Shown here piece after piece: positions 22,676 to 32,249 of a stretch of 64,000 bases of DNA. The DNA is from Melieria omissa (taxonomy: Eukaryota > Arthropoda > Insecta > Diptera > Ulidiidae): NCBI GenBank assembly GCA_963971225.1, contig OZ020269.1, positions 40,693,264 through 40,757,263 on the forward strand, in the 5' to 3' direction. Each line of letters starts with the position of its first letter. Positions within the stretch are counted from its first letter, which is position 1. The notes beneath the pieces are model-generated. The model did no database searches. It was not told where the DNA came from and saw only the letters and a program-made list of their open reading frames with translations. The position numbers and the translations under genes are program-made.

Positions 22676-24197
22676 GAGGAGGTCCATAACAAAACGCAAT
22701 AATTCCACCTTAACAATTTTTTTGATAAACGAACAAATGTAATTAAAGTCAGTAGGATATATATTTTTCTTGTAATAGTTGCTGTGGAATAATAGTTTTG
22801 CAGGAACAATACAAATCATAAATAAGTTAATTTATTTGGCAATTTTTGTTTTAGTTATTTAGAAAACAAATTTGGAAATGTTGCGTTTTGGTCCGATACA
22901 TAGTATTTATTTCATTTTGCTATGAACCCTATGGAGATGTTGCGTTTTGATATGAACAAGGTTTGGAATTGTGGCGTTTTGCTGTGAATAACATAGAAAT
23001 AAAATCTTTTTGATTTGAATTGCATAAGTTTCATTATATTACACAAGTATTCGAGTATACATTCGAGTATTACAAAATTATATAAGTATTCAAGTATTAA
23101 AAAAAAATCAACATTGTGTTACACTCTCATTCCAGTGTCCTCCTCCAAACACTCACATAACGCTACATCGGTTTCATTGTAACTATTTCTTTGTTCGTCT
23201 AACAATATCTTTGTATAATATTCTATTCCGGAAATGTTTGAACACTGTTGGCCATAATGTTTTTCCAATAGTTTAACAACATCTTTCTTCTTTTCTGAAT
23301 TAATTGCAACACCAAGAGGAATTCCATCAAGCAAACGAGGGTGTATTTTGCCTCTTTTAAGATAGCTGGTAAATTTTTCTTTGCCTTCAACTTTGTAAGT
23401 TTCAAAAGTTTTGACTACACATTGCTTGTGCTGTTTTGTGGAGGGTTTAAAGTAAATTCTTTTCATACTCTGTATGCCGTTTATAGGACGGTAATATTCT
23501 GCCAACTTTTTTAAATTCCTAAGGTGCCAATCCTTTCCTAAAATCTTAACTTGCCCATGCGCAGAACAAACTTTCTGATTTTTTCGCAAATCTTATCAAC
23601 ACGCCCAAAAACTCGATCAGCTGGCAAAAAACTATGACCTCGGACAGGAAAATATAATTATACTTGTTTCAGCTGTTTTGGTGCACTTTTTAACATCCAA
23701 TGCATTAAGGCATGTATGATATGCATATTTTTATTTTGTCCACCACAACCGTTGCAAAATAAGCTTAAGGTATCCACATTCAACAGACTGAGTACATCGA
23801 AATGTGCCAATAAAGCAGAACCAACGCAAACAGCACCTCTTCCAACTTGATCTTCTGTCCAGGTGTAAAACACTGGAACCTTAGATTTCATGTCGACAAC
23901 ACATAGAGTATAGTAGCCTATTTGCCTTGAATAAAAAGTTAGCGTAATAGTAAAATTAATATATATAATTGACTTTTCACTAATATCTCGAAGTTATTTA
24001 TTGCATAGATATGGAAATGTTGCATTTTGGTCTGAACCATTAGTTTTGGTTTTGAATTACAGCGAAATTATTGACTTTTGGTATGTTTTATAAAAATTGT
24101 TACATAGATTTTAACATATAGAATTGGATTCAGTCAAAACACCGAAAAACTTAAAAAGTTATTATGTTAATTATTGCGTTTTGTTATGGACCTCCTC
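22676..24197 (-). mobile_element. DNA transposon with 29-bp inverted repeats, AAAT duplication
   Basis: Ends GAGGAGGTCCATAACAAAAC... are inverted and identical for about 29 bases (22676-22704 and 24169-24197). AAAT flanks both sides (22672-22675, 24198-24201). 1522 bp with a broken transposase on the minus strand and subterminal copies of TTGCGTTTTG (22885, 22938, 24015 region). A 4-bp duplication with GAG-starting ends is reminiscent of the Sola superfamily; that assignment is tentative. Confidence 0.85.
23119..23891 (-). pseudogene. Broken transposase of the AAAT element
   Basis: Read on the minus strand. 23891-23658 contains TWTEDQVGRGAVCVGSALL and LFCNGCGGQNKNMHII, a D/N-CGGQN-type motif widespread in insect transposon proteins. 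An in-frame TAA follows, then PVRGHSFLPADRVFGRVDK in the same frame (about 23640-23590). A frameshift at an A run (about 23582) leads to the C-terminal frame 23589-23119 (VKILGKDWHLRNLKKL, GIQSMKRIYFKP). The N-terminal part of a full protein is missing. I recognise the family motifs but not a firm superfamily name. The region lies centrally between the inverted ends, as expected. Confidence 0.75.
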
Positions 24198-24251
24198 AAA
24201 TACTCTTTTGAATATTGTTCCTGCAAATACAAGAAATAACAACGCACTAAA

Positions 24252-24503
24252 ACAATCATTTTCATCTCGGAGGATCTGCCACTTTGGTCACAAATGAGCA
24301 GGTTCCTGACCTGCAGTTACTGGTGGTGAAACGGCTGAATAGCATTTGGCCTAATAAATCAAAACTAAGTAAGTGGCTCTAAGCCGCCACAATAGATCTC
24401 ACCAATTCCACACGAGTACGTACTTTTCAACATTTAAGAGGAGGAGTACAATCTCTGCGAAAATTGTCGTTCTGCAACTCACCTTAATAAGGATACGTCA
24501 ATG
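24252..24503 (+). pseudogene. Degraded BEL gag fragment
   Basis: Similar at nucleotide level to BEL gag: TCTCGGAGGATCTGCCACTT...TGGTCACAAATGAGCAGG corresponds to the TSRKDLPPWSQMNEF coding region of copy 2 (38740-38790). Sequence near 24440-24490 corresponds to the zinc knuckle region (ACAATCTCTGCG...). Many indels; no LTR nearby. The oldest BEL trace in the window. Confidence 0.65.
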
Positions 24504-24534
24504 ATAATGAAACACGCAAGGTATTTTTTTGGGA

Positions 24535-24540
24535 TTTATT
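24535..24540 (-). promoter_or_regulatory. Candidate polyadenylation signal of the CD36-family gene
   Basis: AATAAA on the minus strand, about 25 bases past the stop codon at 24565. The implied 3' UTR would be very short, so a more distal signal may be used instead. Confidence 0.35.
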
Positions 24541-24564
24541 TGAAGTACAATTTCAAAAATATCA

Positions 24565-24759
24565 CTACACCTTTTTGTTGTTATTTAGTTTAAACAACCA
24601 ATTTGCTAACGTAATGCCTTTTATCGTTACGCAAATATACAGAAAGCACCACGTTGAAATAAAAATAAATAATGCAATACAAATAGGCTGCGATGCTGGT
24701 GTTATATACACATTAAATCGCATTAGGAGCAGCACAATTTGGGGTAAGTCATCCAAGTC
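24565..24759 (-). CDS. CD36/SCARB-family receptor, terminal exon
   Basis: On the minus strand a T-rich tract ending in CAG (acceptor, 24760-24762) precedes GACTTGGATGACTTACC. The exon encodes DLDDLPQIVLLLMRFNVYI, then a strongly hydrophobic membrane segment (PICIALFIFISTWCFLYIC) and a short basic cytoplasmic tail ending FKLNNNKKV-stop. CD36-family proteins end exactly this way: a juxtamembrane helix, a second transmembrane segment and a short tail. It starts in phase 0, matching the phase-0 donor of the exon at 35442. The joint reads ...FWYEY|DLDDLP..., which agrees with the family pattern of PxxW followed by an acidic, leucine-containing stretch. 64 codons plus stop. Not interrupted by any repeat. 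Confidence 0.82.
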   Translation of the reverse strand, partial: DLDDLPQIVLLLMRFNVYITPASQPICIALFIFISTWCFLYICVTIKGITLANWLFKLNNNKKV

Positions 24760-24952
24760 CTGAAAAAAGTGTAAAAATGTTTTAAAATTTGACATTTTTA
24801 CATACATACATGTGCAGTTAACATCGCTTATAAAACGTAGAGAAGTGGAGTTCACAAATAATTTATTATTTTATCTAATTGTAATACATTTAGAATTTAC
24901 GGTTAATGCAGATTTTTTAACGACTCCGCCTATACTAACGATTAGTTATTAA

Positions 24953-25186
24953 CCCTTTGCACTCGAGGCCTTTTTCGCTGGCGCGAACCAGCAACTTGAG
25001 ACGATTTCGGCCAAATTCGGTAAACACATTACAAGTTCTTTAAAAACATTTATAAACAAACAAACGTACACAAATAATAAAATTTCACAAGTTTTTCAAT
25101 TTTCGGCCGGGCGCCGAAGCAGCGCCGTTCGCGTTGACACTTCAAATCGGCCTGCCGCCGTATCGGCGCCGCTCGAGTGCAAAGGG
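24953..25186. mobile_element. TTAA-flanked MITE, family T2
   Basis: 234 bp between TTAA at 24949-24952 and 25187-25190. Ends CCCTTTGCACTCGAG and its exact inverse. The interior has GC-rich palindromic patches (CGGGCGCCGAAG, CGGCGCCGC) against an AT-rich centre. piggyBac-type by target and CCCT ends. Confidence 0.9.
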
Positions 25187-25204
25187 TTAATAAAGACCTA
25201 AAGT

Positions 25205-26110
25205 AATTATTATCCATATTTTTGGGAATAAAAAACTTGCCCTAATTTAAGGAATTTCTAAAAATATTGTTTTATAATAGTTATTCCCAATAAGAAATTT
25301 TTTACGTAGCCTATAACTTTTATTATTATTATTATTATGTAATTAATATTTTTAAGTTGCATAATAACTCTTATAAGCAATAACTATATTTTTCGTTGTC
25401 GATAATTATTATTTTGGGATTTTTGTTTTTTACATTGCTTCATAACTTTTATTTATGACTTTTTTAATTTACGTTACCGATAACTATTATTTTGAGAGAT
25501 TTTTTTTTACGTTGCTTCATAACTTTTATTTATGTTTTTTTTTCATTTACGGTGCCGATAACTATTATTTTGAAAACAAAATTTTTTACGTTTAATTACT
25601 ACATTTTGGATATGAATTAATTTTTAATTGTTTTAAATCGACCAACGCAAATTAACTGCAGAAACCTAATTTCCACCCACAAATAAACAATTAAAAATCA
25701 ATTCATACTCAAAATGTGGTAAGGCAACGTAAATAAAAAAAATGTCTTTCATAAAAGTTATGAGGCAACGTAACAAACATTTTCTTTCAAATAATAGTTA
25801 TCGGCAACGTAAATGGAAAAAAATCATAAATAAAAGTTATGAAGCAACGTAAAAAAAAATTTTTCAAAATAATAGTTATCGGTAACGGAAATAAAAAAAG
25901 TCATAAATAAAAGTTATGAGGCAACGTAAATAAAAAAATCCCAAAATAGTAATTATCGAGAATGAAAAAAATATTTATTTCTCATAACAGTTATTATGCA
26001 ACGTAAAAATTAAGTGTCGCAAATAATAATTATAATCAACAAATAAAATTTATGTTGCATTGTAATAGTTACATTGCAATTAATTTCTTAAAAAACGTAT
26101 AACAGTTAAG
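25205..26110. mobile_element. Foldback-like element with arms of 78-bp tandem repeats
   Basis: Two long inverted arms, roughly 25260-25620 and 25680-26100, flank a short centre. Each arm is built of tandem units: GATAA[CT]TATTATTTTG recurs at 25401, 25479 and 25557 (78-bp period). The inverse TAGTTATCGG recurs at 25795 and 25873, then degenerates about 78 further on. Drosophila FB elements have this architecture. No coding region. Outer ends are diffuse. Confidence 0.78.
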
Positions 26111-26119
26111 TCCCTGGTT

Positions 26120-27240
26120 AATAGGTATCGGATTTATATGCACACAAAATATGCAAAATGTATGCAAAACATATGCACACCAGCCCGGTCAAACCGCTGA
26201 AGCTACAAACATGAAATTTAATCTTGAAAAATGAACCTTCGTTAACCCTTATTCTCATACCCGGGTACCCGGGTGCCCACTGCGATGTATTTTCGTGAAA
26301 AAAACTGACAAATAATGAAAATTTTTTTTTTACCTTCCGGATCCTCGTTATTTAGGTGAAAAGCGAACAAATAATATATTTAAAAAATTTTGGTTTTTTC
26401 ATTAACAAAATATTGAAAACTTAAAAATTTCATGAAATGGGTACCCGGGTACCCCGGGTGCCAAACGACGTTAGTAAGTTTGGGTATGAGAATAAGGGTT
26501 AAAAAGAGATTTTTCGAAATTCGGGGTCAGGAACCTATAGGCCCATTGACTTAAAAATTTTTGAAAACATTTGAAATAACAAATTATTTTTTACTTTTGT
26601 GAAAATCGAAATTTAACGAGGTAAACCAAGGGTTACAAGTTTGTATGGAGAACAAAATTTATTGGCCCGTTTGACTTCAAACTTGGTAAAAGTACTTCAA
26701 ATACGAAATAATCAAACACGTGTTTCTCAGTTTTTTTTTTTAATTTATTATTATGTATATTATTGACTTCAAACTTGGTAAAAGTACTTCAAATACGAAA
26801 TAATCAAACACGTGTTTCTCAGTTTTTTTTTTAATTTATTATTATGTATATTATTGACTTCAAACGTGGTGAAAGCACTCTTAATGAGAAACAATTCAGC
26901 ACGTGATTTTCACTTTTTTGAAAATCGAAATCTAACACGGTAAATGAAGGGTTAAAAGTTTGCCACCCTAATTCCCAGAATTTTAAAAGTAACGTAAACC
27001 CAGAAGTGAGACTGTCAGAATGAACTAAATTACTGAAAACATTTGTTTGAAAAGTACGAAAAACTGTCTAAAATGTTAAATTTATAAATGCAATATAATT
27101 CGAACATTCCATTAGAGGATTACATAAATTAATGGTATCGAAAATCTTTTCTTATCACCATTTAAAATCTTTAGTGAGACTGTGAGGCTCACTTCTGGGA
27201 ATTAAGGTTAAAGTACACCAAATGATTAATAAAGCGACAC
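26120..27240 (+). repeat. Dispersed repeat family R2, copy 1
   Basis: Shares blocks with 34720-35060 and 51364-52120: GCTGAAGCTACAAACATGAA, ATTCGGGGTC, TTGACTTCAAACTTGGTAAA, CACGTG[TA]TTT. Interrupted by a TTAA MITE at 26246-26498; the copy at 51433 has the empty site (CCTTCGTTAAGAAGAG). A 92-bp tandem duplication starts at 26673 and 26765. No coding domain. Confidence 0.75.
26246..26498. mobile_element. TTAA-flanked MITE, family T3
   Basis: 253 bp, TTAA at 26242-26245 and 26499-26502. Ends CCCTTATTCTCATACCC and its exact inverse, with inner copies of GGGTACCCGGG on both sides. The empty site is seen in the paralogous repeat at 51433, which contains a single TTAA. Confidence 0.93.
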
Positions 27241-27539
27241 GTAGGGTCGAAGATAGTTTGAGAGGTCAAAAAACATTGTGTTTTAAATAGAATTCATTTC
27301 TAAATTTGAAGTCCACAAAAAATTAACTAACTAAAATATGCTCAAAGTTTTCTAAGGTCAGCATAAAATCATTATTCTTGCATGCTGTAGTCAGCCATGC
27401 CCCAAAAAATAGCTTAGTGAGCCAAACTTTAATAATAACACTGTGCAAGTCCAAAATTTAGACATGGGGGGGACCTACTGGGTGACTTTTCTATAGGTGT
27501 ACTGAGTTGAGATCCACCAGCCGTTTGGCTGGATTGGCT

Positions 27540-29340
27540 CTAGTTTAAGAGAAATCCGACTAACTCACATCTTTAATTTTTCCTTTACATCGTCAGTATT
27601 TCCTGATAACTGGAAAATAGCTGAGGTTACTCCCAAAAAACTCTCAGCCAGCCTACCATCGGATTTTCGTCCGATTAGCATATTGCCTACACTGTCTAAG
27701 GTCTTTGAGAAATTAATGGCGAGACATATAATTACATATCTTGACAAAAATAGGCTTCTTACCGAAAATCAGTCCGGCTTTAGAGTTGGCCATAACTGTG
27801 CTACTGCAATGCTTAAGGTCATGGAGGATATACGACCAGCATTTGATAGAGGCGAAGTAACCACTTTAGCACTTTTGGACTTCTCTAAGGCCTTTGACAC
27901 AGTGGACCATAGTATTCTCTTGCAGAAGCTAGGAAATATTTCGGATTCTCTGACAGCTCGATTAAGTTGCTTGAGAGCTACCTTGGCCATCGTTGGCAAA
28001 AAGTTGTTATCGGAAATACAAGATCTGAGCTGAGGAGGCTCTACTCAGTGGTGCCACAGGGGTCCATACTTAGTCCCATTCTGTTTAGCATATTTGTCAA
28101 TGATATAACATACTGTTGTAATAACGTATCAATCCATTTGTATGCTGATGATGCTCAGATCTATCTTTCGCGTCCAGTTGGCCTCTCTGAGGACTTAATA
28201 TGTATAATTAATGAAGATCTTCGTTCGATTTCATTATGGGCAAAGCAAAACAACTTAGCATCGAAAACCAAAGCCATATGAATTGCACCGTGCCTGCAGG
28301 TTGAAAAATATCTACCTAATCTAATCTTGGAAGATACTTCTATAAAATTTGAGTCGACTGTTACCAGTCTTGGTTATAAATTGAATTCCAGCTTGGGATG
28401 TTCTGATCACATCAACCATACTATAAGTAAAATCTACTTTGTATTGAGAAAGTTATGGTGCACAACAGACTTTGTTTCTCAGGAGGTGAAACTGAAATTG
28501 ATGTCTGATGTTCTGATCACATCAACCATACTATAAGTAAAATCTACTTTGTATTGAGAAAGTTATGGTGCACAACAGACTTTGTATCTCAGGAGGTGAA
28601 ACTGAAATTGGTTAGAACTCTTATTGTGCCACTCATATTGTATAGTGAGCTCCTCTATGGGCACCTTGATAATGCTTCATTACGGAAGTTGCAACTGGCT
28701 TTAAATAACTGCGCCAGATATATATATTCAAAGCGCAAGTTTGACCATATTTCCCAATTTTCCTGCAGGATACTCAACTGTAGTCTCAGTGCGTTTTTAA
28801 ATGTTCGCAATCTAGTCTTCTTGCATAAGTTATAATATCTATCAATCTAGTCTTCTTGCATAAGTTTATACAAAACGACCGGAATATCTTTTTAAAAAGT
28901 TGCGTTTTTCGCAGTCTGTTAGAACCCATAACCTCATTGTACCACGTAGTAATAACCTCACGTCCTCTAGAACGTTCTTTGTCAATGCTGTAAAACTATG
29001 GAATTCCCTACCAAATAATATTAAATCTGAGCAAAATCTAAGGCGCTTTTAGTTGGCAGTATTCAACCTACTTATTTCAGTACATTTTAATTTATAACTT
29101 TTTTCTTTTCTTCTTTTTCTCTGCTTTCTGTATTTCCTTGCTCAAATTGATATCTTACAACAATATCTGACTAAGTTTGAGATCAGATCAGTTTAGATAA
29201 GTTTGGTATATTAAGTTTAGCATATCTAGTTTTGTATATAAGAAAATTGAATTGTTACTATTAGTTAATTTATTCATTCATGATGTGCTTAAAAGACAAT
29301 CAGTCTTACATGTACAACCAGCTTCTTTTAAATAAATAAA
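27540..29340 (+). mobile_element. LINE 1, 5'-truncated CR1/Jockey-like
   Basis: RT remnant, thumb region (KLWCTTDFVSQEVKLKL, YSELLYGHLD), conserved C-terminal SFFVNAVKLWNSLP-like sequence near 28970-29010, and an A-rich end (TTTTAAATAAATAAAC) near 29340. Contains a 110-bp tandem duplication (GATGTTCTGATCACATCAAC at 28397 and 28507) and a smaller one at about 28815-28865. Confidence 0.85.
27560..28280 (+). pseudogene. Non-LTR retrotransposon reverse transcriptase remnant (LINE 1)
   Basis: Two overlapping frames. The first (to 28033) has SDFRPISILPTLSKVFEKL, GFRVGHNCATAML and LLDFSKAFDTVDHSILLQKL. A frameshift near 27960 leads to the second (27967-28281) with YLGHRWQKVVIG, VPQGSILSPILFSIFVNDI and the catalytic LYADDAQIYLS. 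These are the conserved blocks of CR1/Jockey-group LINEs. The endonuclease domain is missing: the copy is 5'-truncated near 27540. The thumb region continues at 28327-28835 in other frames and is duplicated. Confidence 0.88.
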
Positions 29341-29401
29341 CTTATAAAATTATATTCGTGAGCAATCCATGAGAAAAATCCCGTCTCATGACATACCTTA
29401 A

Positions 29402-30984
29402 GGGGGTCGTCTACGTAGCGGCCCGATTTTCGAGTCTTTTTTTTTAATTTATTACGAAAGAACGAAAAAAGATATTCACTCAATTGTTTTGACCTTGAAC
29501 CTGCCCTCATCAGAATTTTTATATCAATTTCCCTGCACGATTTTGGGCCAACCACGTAACCTACAACAAAAAATGAAACTAATCTATAATTAATATTACA
29601 TCAGCTATACTTAGACACGAGCTTTTTGTAAAATTCAAAAATCTCTCGAAATGGGGGACATTTTTGAAAAAAAAATTTATTTTTCCCTTTTTTTCAAATG
29701 TTTATTGCCTGTTATAATAAAAAAAAACAATATTTTGCCAAAAGCTCGTGTCTATTCATAGCGACATGTTTTCTGAGCAAGTAAAACAAGAAATCGAATC
29801 TATGCGTGTAAAACTTTTCTTAAAATCGTGCAAGTAAGTTAGAAAAATACGACTTTCGGGAAAACGCGTTTAAAGTTCACAGGGAACGTGCGGAAACACC
29901 GTGAGCGAGCGTGCTCAATGCTCTACAGCTCAATAATCGTGAAGAGTTTACCAAAATCCTTTGGATATAACATACCTCACGTCTTCCAAATGAAAATTAT
30001 GTAGGGGAATTCTTTGTAAGGTGCCACCCCATAGCTTTTTTGCGCATTACTCGTTAGAAAATTAACTTATCACCAAAGTTATTATACCGTTGGAAAGAGG
30101 GCTATGATCCAAGGTAACACTTCATTTGAATTTGTCGTAAATACGACAATTTTACAGCCAGTTTCCCAAAGTGTTAAAAATCGACATCCTAAAATTTTTT
30201 AATGTAAGCTGCCACCCCCTTAAAAACCCGCTAAAAACGTAAAAATCTCAAGTAAAAATGCATCATTTAGAAAATTTACCAAAGATTATTGAATTTAATT
30301 TGAATTGAATAGAAATTACCAAAAGCAAACCGAAATGAAATGGTAACGAATAAAACGAATAATTGTATGGAAATTAAAGAACAAAACTGAACTAATTTAT
30401 TCCTCATGATAGGATTAGAGAAAAATCGACCAAGAACACTTTAAATTCATCGTAATGACGATTCCGAGCAATAAAAAGTCATTTTACCGATATAGAACCA
30501 CAAAACACTGAAAAAAGGGGGGTGGCACCTTACAAAGAAAAAAAGGTGGCACTTTACATTTTTATGCCATTTTGGAAATCATTGTATAAATTTGTTCCTT
30601 TTACGATATGCTCGGGTATCATTTCGGATTATGAAAAACCATTAAAAATTAAGTCCAACACTGATATTTACCTAAGTTTTTTGCGCGCATTTGGTTTATT
30701 TTTCACCACAAGAAAAACCTTCAATTTTTATTTTTATGTTTTTTCCTAACCAAATTTGACACTTTTATTTACCCAGACCGTGTTATTGCGTCGGTTTCCT
30801 CAAAAACCATATTTAAATTGATGTTGACATATATACCTTAAATGACAATAGGAATTTTTTTTCTTGGACTGCTGGAACGTCGAAATCGAGCAGGGGTGGC
30901 ACCTTACAAAGAGTGGCACCTTACAAAGAATTCCCCTACAAAAAAAAAAACCATTTTGTAAAACTTTGTACGTAGACGACCCCC
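29402..30984. mobile_element. TTAA-flanked element with GGGGGTCGTCTACGTA ends
   Basis: 1583 bp between TTAA at 29398-29401 and 30985-30988. The ends are inverted and identical for GGGGGTCGTCTACGTA. A second inverted pair lies inside (GACACGAGCTTTTTG near 29616 and its inverse near 29743). No transposase frame. TTAA target occurs in both piggyBac and Kolobok; the GGGGG start is unlike the CCC starts of families T1-T3, so Kolobok-type is my inference. A nested element occupies 30001-30948. Confidence 0.85.
30001..30948. mobile_element. Nested inverted-repeat element (GTAGGGGAATTC ends)
   Basis: Left end GTAGGGGAATTCTTTGTAAG (with GTGCCACC following) at about 30001; inverted right end at about 30922-30948. 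The GGCACCTTACAAAG block is repeated several times inside (30523, 30897, 30913). The target duplication is not clear. A 75-codon frame at 30522 has no recognisable domain. Confidence 0.7.
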
Positions 30985-31095
30985 TTAATAATAATAAAAC
31001 ACTTGTTCACCTATAAACATTCGTAGCACACCGGCACGGTAGTCGTCATCGAATTTAGTTGTTCGAGAGATTGTTTTGCACTAGATTGTTTGTAC

Positions 31096-31746
31096 CATTA
31101 TGAAATAAACAAGGTGAAGCAAGTAGATGACATACCCTTATTTTGACAAGAGAGCTTTTGAAAAACTGACATTTCCAAAAAAAATTTATCAAAACATGAA
31201 AGTCTTCTTATTTGTTCGCATTAACCCACTTATGCCTGGTGTATCAAAAAATCAATTTCATTATTATTGTAGTGCTTTGCTGAAAATTCTTTGTTAGAGA
31301 AAAGCTTCTATCGATGAAGGTCTTACATCATTTTTCAGCGATGCAGATAGTGTCTGTGGTCATATTTATGGGCAACTGTGACTTGTAACGCCCAGGCTCC
31401 AGTTCGCAGCTATAGGCAGAAGTCTGCATTATTCTGATTCGAAGAAGTCGTGAACTTTACTCCGCACACACCTGTCCATTTCTTCCTCCGCTCCTCATCC
31501 ATTGGTACGGAAAATATGGGCATTTCGTTGCCATGTGCTGTCTCGCACAAACAGCATGTACTCGGCATGTTTTCCGTGATCAAAATTTTAAAACACAAGA
31601 ATATTTTCGATTTTACGTTTTGAGTGGGGTTAAAAATATTCTCTCAATGCCAAAACAAAATTGGATTTCAAATGCTATGTTTCAACATAAGGGTATGGGG
31701 TGACAGAACTGTCAGCTACTTGCTTCACCTTGTTTATTTCATCATG
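31096..31746 (-). mobile_element. P-superfamily deletion derivative, 31-bp inverted repeats, 8-bp duplication
   Basis: Ends CATTATGAAATAAACAAGG (left) and inverted CATGATGAAATAAACAAGG (right) are inverted over 31 bases with one mismatch. GTTTGTAC flanks both sides (31088-31095, 31747-31754). The canonical Drosophila P element has 31-bp inverted repeats beginning CATGATGAAATAA and makes 8-bp duplications. A THAP-domain start lies inside on the minus strand. 651 bp compared with 2.9 kb for a full P element. Confidence 0.93.
31410..31598 (-). pseudogene. THAP-domain fragment of a P-type transposase
   Basis: The minus-strand frame includes MPSTCCLCETAHGNE, then IFSVPMDEERRKKWTGVCG. This fits the THAP C2CH zinc finger start (C-x2-C, a P/VP loop, then an invariant Trp in RRKKW), as at the N-terminus of P transposase. 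The initiator is probably the internal Met at about 31568. It lies about 180 bases from the right terminus, the correct side and distance for a P-element 5' end. The frame ends after about 50 residues and the catalytic domains are absent. Confidence 0.75.
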
Positions 31747-31754
31747 GTTTGTAC

Positions 31755-32024
31755 TAGAAAGGTAAAGCTCAACAGTTTTTGCCGATAAGCAAAAAGCGGC
31801 TTTTGCCTTAATGGACCAGAGCTTGCCGAAAGAAATTTTGGCTGTAATCCTAAACGTACTTAAGGTAAGATCACACGATTGCCGCAATGCACCAATTATT
31901 GGTTTATTTTATATTCCAATCGTGTTATTTCACAATTTATTGGCGCATATGGCAACCTACACCAATATTGTGCTTATTTGGCCCAATCAACATCAACATT
32001 TTTTTGTGTGTGATAGTAGATGTC
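31755..32024. other. Intronic spacer, no feature
   Basis: Short stretch after the P-type element. Overlapping open frames at 31811-32252 have no domain and run into a dispersed repeat. Confidence 0.4.
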
Positions 32025-32240
32025 AATACGGTGGGCGTGGCACCTCCCATACAACCTAAATTTTTAATATGGTATATCTCCGGACTTATAAGTCGGATAG
32101 TATTGAAATTTGGTACAGTGTCATGGCGTAAACGTGTCGTTCCACCGGTAAAATTTAATGGGCGTTGGACAAGGGGCGTGGCACTTTTTAAATTCCGGTG
32201 GAACTATAGCATTCACATGAATTACACTCGGTACAAATAT
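32025..32240 (+). repeat. Dispersed repeat family R3 (GGGCGTGGCAC)
   Basis: Parallel to 34345-34560 and, reversed, 20200-20410. Shared order of blocks: CGTGGCACC[GT]CCCATACAA, ATATGG, TTGAAA[GT]TTGGT, GTGTC[GA]TTCCAC, GATGGGCGTT.GACAAGG, GTGGCAC. More diverged related sequence occurs near 52440-52650 and 61845-62110. Non-coding; origin unknown. Confidence 0.7.
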
Positions 32241-32249
32241 ACATTTGTT

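Noticed and set aside
25205..26110. Regular repeats considered as a CRISPR-like array or satellite
   Set aside because: Units are inverted between arms, AT-rich and in an animal genome; a foldback element fits better.
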